DNA from: Anaerolineaceae bacterium
GTDB taxonomy: Bacteria; Chloroflexota; Anaerolineae; Promineifilales; Promineifilaceae
NCBI GenBank assembly: GCA_002699125.1
Contig: PABI01000123.1
Location: 1 to 64,000, forward strand
Length of the DNA: 64,000 bases
Reading direction: 5' to 3'
Below the pieces are notes generated by a model. It searched no databases. It was not told where the DNA came from and worked only from the letters and a program-made list of their open reading frames with translations. The first letter of the stretch is position 1. Every line of letters begins with the position of its first letter. The translations under genes and the position numbers were made by a program. Below are positions 57,759-64,000 of this stretch, piece after piece.

Positions 57759-58859
57759 TTAATCGCCGAAGGAAGTTCCTAAATCGCGACCGGTGAGGAT
57801 AGTGTCACAATCCAGCGGCACCTGCTTCATGCGGCCAGACACCTCAGACAGCGGCACATAGTTCACCGTGGGCGGATCAAGCGCCACCATGATGCCTGTT
57901 TCACCTTCGCCCAGGGCACGCACAGCTGCTGCCCCAAACCGCAAGGAGAGCAGCCGGTCATAGGCGGTGGGTTTGCCACCACGCAGCAGATGCCCCAGCA
58001 CCACCACCCGGGTTTCTTTGCCGGTGAGTGCCTCCAGCGCTGCACCAATTTTGTGGCCAATGCCGCCCAAACGTTCCGCCTGCCCCACTTCTTTGCCAAT
58101 GATCGTTAAATCGCCACCAATGGGACGCGCCCCCTCAGCCACAACCACGATGGAAAAATCTCGCCCCCGCTCATCGCGAGATTGAACCTTCTCTACGACT
58201 TTGTTGATGTCGTATGGAATTTCGGGCAGCAAAATAACATCGGCCGTGCTGGCCACCCCGGCATTTAGGGCAATCCAGCCGGCGTAACGCCCCATCACCT
58301 CGACGACCATGATGCGCTGATGGGAAGCGGCCGTTGTGTGCAGGCGGTCTATACATTCGGTGGCGAAGTAGACGGCCGTATTAAAACCAAAAGTTGCCAC
58401 CGTTTTGTCTAAATCATTATCAATGGTTTTGGGCACGCCCACCACACGCAGACCCTTATCGGCCAGCGCCCCGGCAATGCCCAATGAACCATCGCCCCCG
58501 ATAGCCACAAGCGCATCCAGTTTGTGTTCAGCAAACTTGTCCAGCAGTTCATCGGAGCGATCTACCTCGTGGTATTGTCCATCTTCGCCTAAAACAGGGT
58601 AAGCCAGGGGATTTCCTCGATTGGTGGTGCCCAGAATGGTCCCGCCGAGGTGGGTAATCCCGCGCACCACATCGGGGGTTAACGTCATGAGGCCGCCTTC
58701 AGGATACTTTTCTGGCATGAGCAACCCGTTATAGCCGTCACGAATGCCAACACATTCCCAACCACGCTGCACGGCCGCCAACACAATTGCCCGGATAACT
58801 GCGTTGAGGCCAGGCGCATCCCCACCACCGGTATTAATACCGATTCGTTTAATTTCCAT
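57759..58859 (-). CDS. pfkA: 6-phosphofructokinase
   Basis: 366 residues from ATG 58859 (AAAGGA upstream). PfkA-type: GINTGGGDAPGLNAVIR, GGDGS at 121-125 (Gly124), PKTIDNDLDKT (Lys144), MGRYAGWIAL, GHLLRGGKPTAYDR. By the known correspondence, Gly at the '104' position suggests ATP as donor while Lys at '124' is the trait of the long/PPi-type clade, so this is a mixed-type (group III) enzyme, probably ATP dependent. It commits fructose-6-phosphate to glycolysis. Confidence 0.93.
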   Translation of the reverse strand: MEIKRIGINTGGGDAPGLNAVIRAIVLAAVQRGWECVGIRDGYNGLLMPEKYPEGGLMTLTPDVVRGITHLGGTILGTTNRGNPLAYPVLGEDGQYHEVDRSDELLDKFAEHKLDALVAIGGDGSLGIAGALADKGLRVVGVPKTIDNDLDKTVATFGFNTAVYFATECIDRLHTTAASHQRIMVVEVMGRYAGWIALNAGVASTADVILLPEIPYDINKVVEKVQSRDERGRDFSIVVVAEGARPIGGDLTIIGKEVGQAERLGGIGHKIGAALEALTGKETRVVVLGHLLRGGKPTAYDRLLSLRFGAAAVRALGEGETGIMVALDPPTVNYVPLSEVSGRMKQVPLDCDTILTGRDLGTSFGD

Positions 58860-58955
58860 GAATAAATCCTTTCTTTGTTTCAGCAATGACTGGATCAAGT
58901 ATACAATCGGTCGCCGCTTCTGGCATGTGTGTGATTTGCTTTTGATGCGAGGTTC

Positions 58956-59642
58956 ATGATCCGTAAGCTGTGGATTGCATTGGTTCGATTTGGCTTCCGC
59001 CTGCTCTATTACGAGCTGGCCTGGACGTATGATCTGGTCAGCTGGCTGGTGTCGCTGGGGGAATGGGGGCGCTGGCAGCGGGCGGGCCTGTCGTTTGTGC
59101 AGGGGCCAAGCGTTTTAGAGATTGGGCACGGGCCGGGCCATTTACTCGTTGAATTGCAGTCTGCCGGATATACGGTGATCGGCGTCGATTTATCGCCGCA
59201 TATGGGGCGGCAGGCCCGGCGCAGGCTGCACAAAAAGAAGCTGCCTGCCAATTTGGTTCAGGCAAAAGTGCAGGATTTGCCGCTGGACACGGCCGTTTTC
59301 CACACCGTCCTTTCCACCTTCCCCACCGACTACATTGTGGATCCGGAGAGCCTGACAGAAATTTACCGGGTGCTGCGAGGGGAGGGCCGTCTCATTGTTG
59401 TACCAGAGGGGCATCTTACCGGGCGCGGCTTGCTGCACCGGCTAATCGACTGGCTGTTTCGCATCACAGGCCAGCGCAGCGGGGCTTTTAGCGTGGATAA
59501 AACTCACAACTGGCCCGACCCGGATTTATGGAAGCCGTTTCGCCAACGGTTTGCCGCAGCGGGCTTCCAGGTTAGCATTAAGCAGATTCAGTTTGAACGC
59601 AGCGCCGTCACCGTTTTTATTGCAGAAAAGAGTGCAACATAG
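58956..59642 (+). CDS. Class I SAM-dependent methyltransferase
   Basis: 228 residues. A hydrophobic, aromatic-rich N-terminus (about 1-40) is followed by motif I VLEIGHGPGHLLVELQSAGYTVIGVDLSPHMGRQARRRL, then DLPLDTAVFHTVLSTFPTDYIVDPESLTEIYRVLRGEGRLIVV. This is the Rossmann methyltransferase layout. The acceptor is unknown; lipid or quinone methylation fits the N-terminus but is a guess. The next small gene begins 18 nt after its stop. Confidence 0.85.
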   Translation: MIRKLWIALVRFGFRLLYYELAWTYDLVSWLVSLGEWGRWQRAGLSFVQGPSVLEIGHGPGHLLVELQSAGYTVIGVDLSPHMGRQARRRLHKKKLPANLVQAKVQDLPLDTAVFHTVLSTFPTDYIVDPESLTEIYRVLRGEGRLIVVPEGHLTGRGLLHRLIDWLFRITGQRSGAFSVDKTHNWPDPDLWKPFRQRFAAAGFQVSIKQIQFERSAVTVFIAEKSAT

Positions 59643-59660
59643 GCAAAGGGAGAATAAAAA

Positions 59661-59933
59661 ATGGAATTTCCGCAATCGGCAAAAGAATGGCAGGAAGCAA
59701 TTGAAACCGGTCTGGGGATTACGGCCGTTCAAGGACAAAACTATTGGGCCAACAGCACATTCCCCACCGAGAAATTGGCAGCCTGGCTGGCCGAGAAATA
59801 TGATGCCAAACACGACTACAGCCCCCAATTTGTGCCGGCTCTGCTGCGCAATTTGCAGGGGCTGCTGGCCTGGACCTACGGCAATGGCAGTGAGCCATAT
59901 TGGCCAGGGTCTGATGCTAACTCGCAAACTTGA
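59661..59933 (+). CDS. Small hypothetical protein
   Basis: 90 residues, soluble, Trp- and Ala-rich (MEFPQSAKEWQEAIETGLGITAVQGQNYWANSTFPTEKLAAWLAEKYDAKHDYSPQFVPALLRNLQGLLAWTYG). A good GGGAG site precedes the ATG. No family recognised. It lies between a methyltransferase and lspA with short spacers, so probably co-transcribed with them. Confidence 0.65.
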   Translation: MEFPQSAKEWQEAIETGLGITAVQGQNYWANSTFPTEKLAAWLAEKYDAKHDYSPQFVPALLRNLQGLLAWTYGNGSEPYWPGSDANSQT

Positions 59934-59956
59934 TCGGGGATTGGTAAAATTTAGCT

Positions 59957-60574
59957 ATGAATGAACCTGAAATGACACCAGCGACCGAACCGGAAACGGC
60001 CGCTCCTGAAAAAAAACAACCACGCGCCCCTATCTACGAACGATTGATCCTCTTTATCGTCGCCTCGATTGCGATTGGTCTGGATCAATTCACCAAATAC
60101 CTCGTTGAGAGCAATCTGGCCTTGTTTGAAGTGTACGCTCCCATCCCCAGCCTGGAATCGGTGTTTCGCATCTTCCACATTTACAACACCGGGGCCACCT
60201 TTGGCCTGTTTGCCGGTGGCGGCGACATTTTCCGCTACCTGGCGATTGTGGTGAGTCTGGGCATCATCTATTACAACCACATTTTGCCCGGCGACCAGCG
60301 GATGCTGCGCCTGGCGCTGGGGCTGCAAATGGGCGGCGCGCTGGGCAACATGATCGACCGCTTCCGCATTGGCCACGTCACCGATTTTATCGACATCGGC
60401 CCCTGGTACATTTTTAACCTGGCCGATCTGTCGGTGGTGTCTGGCGCGGTCATTCTGGGCATTTTGGTCTGGCGTGAATCCCGCGAGCTGAGGGCACGCC
60501 AGCAGGAAGAAAATGACCAGGAGATGCCATTAGAAACGCCCGTTTCCCATCAAACCGATCCCAGCCATGAGTAG
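59957..60574 (+). CDS. lspA: Lipoprotein signal peptidase (signal peptidase II)
   Basis: 205 residues. LspA core in residues about 30-185: LDQFTKYLVE, NTGATFGLF, the catalytic Asp in GALGNMIDRFRIGHVTDFIDI and the second in FNLADLSVVSGA. It cuts prolipoproteins before the lipid-modified Cys, as needed for the lipoproteins in this window. An N-terminal head of about 30 residues is Glu/Pro/Lys rich and unusual in length, and the C-terminal tail is also charged. Its last 8 nt overlap the rluD start. Confidence 0.93.
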   Translation: MNEPEMTPATEPETAAPEKKQPRAPIYERLILFIVASIAIGLDQFTKYLVESNLALFEVYAPIPSLESVFRIFHIYNTGATFGLFAGGGDIFRYLAIVVSLGIIYYNHILPGDQRMLRLALGLQMGGALGNMIDRFRIGHVTDFIDIGPWYIFNLADLSVVSGAVILGILVWRESRELRARQQEENDQEMPLETPVSHQTDPSHE

Positions 60575-61490
60575 CCGCAGCCAGACTCTGCACCTCAATG
60601 CGCCCGGCCAGCGGCTGGACAAGGTGTTAACCCAAGAATTGCCCGACCTGTCGCGCACCCAAATTCAGCGTTTGTTAAAGGAAGAACAAATCTTGGTAAA
60701 CGGCCGTCCCGCCAAAGCCAATTTGCGCCTGGAAGGGGGCGAAGAAGTCAGCGTCACCCTGCCGGAGCCGGAAGAAACCGAACTCATCCCCGAAGCCATT
60801 CCGCTGGACATCCGCTATGAAGATGACGACATGCTCATCATCAACAAGCCGGCGGGCATGGTGGTGCATCCGGCCGTGGGGCACAGCAGCGGCACGCTGG
60901 TCAACGCCGTCCTGGCCCACTGCCCCGACCTGCCGGGCATCGGCGGTGAAAAACGACCGGGCATTGTACACCGGCTGGACAAAGAAACGTCTGGGCTCAT
61001 CGTCATTGCCAAAAACGAGCCGGCGCTGCGCCATTTGCAGGCCCAGTTCAAGGAACGCACGGTGGGCAAACAATACCTGGCGCTGGTCGATGGCCAGGTA
61101 CAGCCGCCGACGGCGCTCATCGACGCACCGATTGGCCGCGACCCGCGCCAGCGCAAAAAGATGGCGGTGATCCCGTTTGGCAGCTCGGCCCGCAGCCGGC
61201 CAGCCCAAACGCAGGTCACCACCATCACCGGCTACGATGATTATACGCTGCTGCGCTGCGAGCTGTTCACCGGCCGCACCCACCAGATTCGGGTGCACCT
61301 GGCCTACATTGGCTTTCCCATTGTAGGGGACAAAGTGTACGGCCGTCGCAAGCCCAGCATCCGGTTAGGGCGACATTTTTTACATGCGGCGGTGTTAAGG
61401 GTGAAACGGCCGTCAGACAATGAAGAACTCACCATCCAGGCTGAACTACCGCCTGAACTAGACGCCGTGCTCAATCATTTGGCGGAATAA
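60567..61490 (+). CDS. rluD: RluA-family pseudouridine synthase (RluD-like)
   Basis: 307 residues. An S4 RNA-binding domain at the N-terminus (LDKVLTQELPDLSRTQIQRLLKEEQILVNGRPAKANLRLEGGEEVSV) precedes the catalytic domain with the Asp motif GIVHRLDKETSGLIVIAK and C-terminal GRTHQIRVHLAYIGFPIVGDKVYG. It makes pseudouridine in 23S rRNA. Starts inside the last codons of lspA, a common pairing. Confidence 0.93.
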   Translation: MSSRSQTLHLNAPGQRLDKVLTQELPDLSRTQIQRLLKEEQILVNGRPAKANLRLEGGEEVSVTLPEPEETELIPEAIPLDIRYEDDDMLIINKPAGMVVHPAVGHSSGTLVNAVLAHCPDLPGIGGEKRPGIVHRLDKETSGLIVIAKNEPALRHLQAQFKERTVGKQYLALVDGQVQPPTALIDAPIGRDPRQRKKMAVIPFGSSARSRPAQTQVTTITGYDDYTLLRCELFTGRTHQIRVHLAYIGFPIVGDKVYGRRKPSIRLGRHFLHAAVLRVKRPSDNEELTIQAELPPELDAVLNHLAE

Positions 61491-61504
61491 TCCAGGGAAA
61501 ACCA

Positions 61505-62683
61505 ATGAATTTTGACAGATCGATTGACCGCAGCCAATTCCCCACCATGAAGTGGAGCCGCGCTTTCTTGGAGGAGCATTTTGGTAATGCCGATGCCAGC
61601 CCCATGTCTGTGGCCGATATGGATTTCCAGGCACCACCGGCGGTGATCGAACAGCTGCAAAAACGAGCGGCGCACGGCATTTTTGGCTATGAATTCAGGC
61701 CGGAAAGCTTTTTCGAAGCGCTTGAATCCTGGTATCAAACGCGGCATGGTTGGGCGATCGATCGAGACCATCTTGAACAATGTCCCTCCATCATGAACGC
61801 CATTTCGATACTAATTGATCAACATTCAAACACAGGTGATGGCGTGATTCTGCAATCTCCCGTCTTCTTTGAATTCCGCATGGTGATCAAAAGCAGCGGC
61901 CGGCGCATCGTAAAAAACCCACTTAAGTTAGAAGGGGGCCGCTACCTGATGGATTTTGAGGATTTGGCGCAGAAAGCGGCCGTTCCCACCAACAAGATTT
62001 TAATTTTGTGTAATCCACACAATCCGGTTGGCCGCGTATGGACCCAGGAAGAACTGGAAAAAGTGGCTGAAATTTGTGTCCAACACGACGTTTTTGTCAT
62101 CTCCGATGAAATTCATGGCGATTTCGCTTTCCCGCCCCATCGCTATGTCCCCTATCTCACCATTTCTGAAACGGCCGCTCAAAACGCAGCCACCTGTATT
62201 TCACCTGCCAAAACGTTTAATATTTCCGGCATGGTTGATGCGTTTGCCGTCATCCCCAATCAAGAAAGTCGGCAGCAGCTTCACAGCTTTGCCCACCGTT
62301 ACCAAATCAACAAGGTGAACGTTTTTACCTCCGCTGCCGTCGAAGCCGCCTTCAGGGAAGGCGCAACCTGGCTGGATGCGCTATTAACATATCTTCAGGG
62401 CAACATCGCGCTAATCCGACAGTTCCTGCAGGAAAATAAGATAAACGTTTCCCTGATTGAACCAGAAGGAACATTCCTGGCTTGGCTCGATTTTCGCGGA
62501 CTGAAATTAGACGCAAAAGAATTGGAAAAACGCCTCGGGCAAGACGCGCAAGTCGCACTGAGTCCGGGCTACTGGTACGGGCGAGAAGGCGCGGGCTTTG
62601 CCCGGATGACGATTGGCTGTCCTAGAAAAATTGTGCAGCGAGCACTCGACAATATTTGCAGTTCTTTTCAAAAACAATCGTGA
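61505..62683 (+). CDS. MalY/PatB-type PLP C-S lyase (aminotransferase class I/II)
   Basis: 392 residues. The MalY/PatB start FDRSIDRSQFPTMKWSRAFLEEHFGNADASPMSVADMDFQAPPAVIEQL is characteristic. Further marks: LCNPHNPVGRVWTQEELEKVAEIC, ISDEIHGDFAF, and the Schiff-base Lys in CISPAKTFNISGM. The class cleaves cystathionine or cysteine conjugates in the cytoplasm. It starts 14 nt after rluD. The last gene pair (with the following methyltransferase) is tightly spaced. Confidence 0.9.
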   Translation: MNFDRSIDRSQFPTMKWSRAFLEEHFGNADASPMSVADMDFQAPPAVIEQLQKRAAHGIFGYEFRPESFFEALESWYQTRHGWAIDRDHLEQCPSIMNAISILIDQHSNTGDGVILQSPVFFEFRMVIKSSGRRIVKNPLKLEGGRYLMDFEDLAQKAAVPTNKILILCNPHNPVGRVWTQEELEKVAEICVQHDVFVISDEIHGDFAFPPHRYVPYLTISETAAQNAATCISPAKTFNISGMVDAFAVIPNQESRQQLHSFAHRYQINKVNVFTSAAVEAAFREGATWLDALLTYLQGNIALIRQFLQENKINVSLIEPEGTFLAWLDFRGLKLDAKELEKRLGQDAQVALSPGYWYGREGAGFARMTIGCPRKIVQRALDNICSSFQKQS

Positions 62684-62688
62684 TTTAA

Positions 62689-63474
62689 ATGAAACAGTTA
62701 GATGAAGTTGCGCAGGCGAACCAAACTATGTGGGAAGCCGAAGTACAAAAAGGCGGAGGCTATACGCAGCCCTGGCTTGATTTGGACGTCGCGGACTTGC
62801 AGCAGCTGGCGGCTGGTGAGTTAGACCCCTTCCCCAAACCGTTGTATGAACTATTTCCCTATCACCTGCTGCAAGATGTGGCGGGGAAGGATGTGCTTTG
62901 TTTGGCGGCGGGCGGTGGGCAGCAAACGGCCGTATTCGGCCTGCTAGGTGCCAATGTTACTGTTGTCGATTTAACCCAAGGCCAGCTAGACGGCGACGAA
63001 AAAGCGGCCGCCCACTACAGCTACCCCATCACCACCATCCAGGCCGACATGCGCGATCTGTCTGCACTGTCTGCTGACGCTTTCGACCTGGTGTTTCAGG
63101 CCGATTCCCTGGCCTACGTGCCCGATTTGCGGCCGGTGTATGGCGAAGTGGCCCGCGTGCTGCGCCCTGGCGGTTTATACCGGGTAAAGCACAACCAGCC
63201 TGCGGTGCACCGTACGGAGTGGAACGGCCGTCATTACATCGTCAACGCCCCCTACGCTGAAACCATCCAACATCGCGAGGACGGCGGCATTGAGTTCCGC
63301 CACCGCATGGACGACATCTTTAACGGCCTGCTGGACGCCGGATTCACCATCCAGCGCGTGCACGAGGCGCCCCATTACCGCCAATCCTACGCCGATGCCG
63401 AGCCAGGCAGTTGGGGCCACGAAACGCGCTACGTCGCCGGCGGCTTTGCCATCATTGCCCGATTGACTCCCTGA
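62689..63474 (+). CDS. Class I SAM-dependent methyltransferase
   Basis: 261 residues. Motif I VLCLAAGGGQQTAVFGLLGANVTVVDLTQGQLDGDEKAAAHY, motif II ADMRDLSALSADAFDLVFQADSLAYVPDLRPVYGEVARVLRPGGLYRVKHNQP. This matches the common UbiE-like methyltransferase layout. It begins 5 nt after the PLP lyase stop and is probably translated from the same mRNA. Substrate unknown. Confidence 0.88.
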   Translation: MKQLDEVAQANQTMWEAEVQKGGGYTQPWLDLDVADLQQLAAGELDPFPKPLYELFPYHLLQDVAGKDVLCLAAGGGQQTAVFGLLGANVTVVDLTQGQLDGDEKAAAHYSYPITTIQADMRDLSALSADAFDLVFQADSLAYVPDLRPVYGEVARVLRPGGLYRVKHNQPAVHRTEWNGRHYIVNAPYAETIQHREDGGIEFRHRMDDIFNGLLDAGFTIQRVHEAPHYRQSYADAEPGSWGHETRYVAGGFAIIARLTP

Positions 63475-63475
63475 T

Positions 63476-63565
63476 TGTCATGCCCGCGCAGTGCCTGCCC
63501 CCGCGAAGGCGTGGGGCGGGCATCCACCATTTGAAGTATGGATTCCCGCTTTCGCGAGAATGACA
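63476..63565. repeat. REPIN-like doublet (TGTCAT...ATGACA)
   Basis: Left unit TGTCATGCCCGC...GGCGGGCATCCA and right unit TGGATTCCCGC..GAATGACA are inverted to each other. The outer ends match those at 47697-47764. Between the methyltransferase and the histidine kinase gene (convergent). Confidence 0.8.
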
Positions 63566-63615
63566 AGCGGAGGTTACGGGTATCTGTTTGCAGTTAGTTG
63601 GTGATGCGTGTGAGA

Positions 63616-64000
63616 TTATTGCTCGCTGTTTGCCGTGCTGCTTTCTTTTTCTTTGGCGACGGATTTGTAGCCGTTTTGCGTGGGGAGTGAGATGGAGAAG
63701 GTGCAGCCTTCGCCCTGCTGGCTGTAACACCAGGCGCGCCCACCGTGCCGCTCAGCAATGGAGCGCACAATAGCCAGCCCCAGGCCGGACCCTTTTACCT
63801 TTTCTGTGCCGCGCTGCTTCACCCGGTAAAACTTCTCAAACAGGCGCATCTGATCTTGCTTGGGGATACCAGGCCCGCTGTCTTGTACGCTGAGGACCAG
63901 TTCGCCATTTTTTTGCTCGGCGCGCAGCCACATGGGGCCGCTGTTGGGCGCATATTTAATAGCGTTACCCACTAGATTGGTGAGCGCCTGCCGAATCAGG
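63616..64000 (-). CDS. Sensor histidine kinase, C-terminal part (runs off the window)
   Basis: At least 128 residues, open at the right edge. HATPase domain only: N box ALTNLVGNAIKYAPNSG, G1 DSGPGIP, F box LFEKFYRV, G2 GSGLGLAIV, ending in GEGCTFSISLP and a short Lys/Glu tail. The HisKA and sensor regions lie outside. Orthodox kinase; partner regulator not seen. Confidence 0.9.
   Translation of the reverse strand, partial: LIRQALTNLVGNAIKYAPNSGPMWLRAEQKNGELVLSVQDSGPGIPKQDQMRLFEKFYRVKQRGTEKVKGSGLGLAIVRSIAERHGGRAWCYSQQGEGCTFSISLPTQNGYKSVAKEKESSTANSEQ

Larger units (their letters stand above)
212..63231. repeat. Highly iterated palindrome ACGGCCGT, about 118 copies across the window
   Basis: My manual scan found about 118 exact copies (first 212-219, last 63224-63231), roughly one per 540 bases, plus some 25 near copies ending CGGCCGC/CGGCCGA or starting GCGGCCGT. 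Random base order at this composition would give one or two. Copies lie mainly inside genes and in all three frames, reading Thr-Ala-Val, Asn-Gly-Arg or x-Arg-Pro. Many extend to GAAACGGCCGTTTC. The stretches 40.3-42.8 kb and 49.7-51.6 kb lack exact copies. No copy lies in rnpB. Confidence 0.95.

Noticed and set aside
212..63231. ACGGCCGT as DNA uptake sequence or operator
   Set aside because: Uptake-type use cannot be excluded, but the copies lie mostly inside genes with no link to starts, and no competence genes are in the window, so I kept only the iterated-palindrome description.

Overview
The window (about 57% G+C by eye) looks like chromosomal DNA of a Chloroflexota bacterium, most likely from the Anaerolineae/Ardenticatenia side. 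This is inferred from the gene mix, not from a phylogenetic marker. The pointers are giant MalT-like and AfsR-like regulators, toastrack and GIN-domain membrane/lipoproteins, a CUT1-type sugar importer without its own ATPase, a geranylgeranyl-reductase-like flavoprotein, and secreted proteins with an 'LYLPMVxK' stretch after the signal peptide. No tRNA, rRNA, phage, transposase or CRISPR array was found. One structural RNA is present, RNase P RNA near 53.4-53.8 kb.

Layout. 0-4 kb: an ABC-2 type exporter pair and small membrane proteins, including a CPBP-type protease. 4-16 kb, mostly minus strand: cell-envelope proteins (two alpha/beta hydrolases with N-terminal membrane domains, an LRR lipoprotein, a GIN-domain lipoprotein, a broken DUF6920-like gene, an SRPBCC protein, a toastrack membrane protein). 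16-27 kb, plus strand: membrane proteins, a GrdB-family selenoprotein read through an in-frame TGA, a MalT-like LuxR regulator, a BTAD/NB-ARC/TPR regulator and a secreted Cys-rich propeller-like protein. 27.3-47.5 kb, minus strand: a uronate/pectin-fragment utilisation island. 47.8-52.3 kb: a dynamin-like GTPase and small membrane proteins. 52.5-64 kb: housekeeping genes (rnpB, LMW phosphatase, csp, pfkA, lspA, rluD, methyltransferases, a PLP lyase) and the edge of a sensor kinase.

How the island works. An SBP-dependent importer takes up oligouronides. A GH88/105 hydrolase releases the unsaturated end sugar, and a KduI/IolB-fold isomerase plus KduD carry it to 2-keto-3-deoxygluconate. UxaC and UxaE turn galacturonate into fructuronate via tagaturonate, and an SDR probably reduces fructuronate to mannonate. 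KdgK and KdgA finish to pyruvate and glyceraldehyde-3-phosphate. Mannonate dehydratase (UxuA) is not in the window, whereas a LarA-family Ni-dependent racemase/epimerase is. A 1173-residue one-protein hybrid (LacI-type sensor, GAF, kinase, receiver, AraC HTH) closes the cluster and is its likely regulator.

Most striking signals. (1) The 8-bp palindrome ACGGCCGT occurs about 118 times by manual count, in nearly every gene and in all reading frames, like a HIP1-type highly iterated palindrome. One imperfect pair builds a terminator, and one copy sits exactly at the deletion scar of a pseudogene. (2) A UGA selenocysteine codon with a well-placed hairpin lies in the GrdB-family gene. (3) A four-copy dyad, TAAC-N4-GTTA in an 18-bp conserved context, lies upstream of four separate genes. 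(4) Long intergenic inverted repeats and REPIN-like doublets punctuate the operons.
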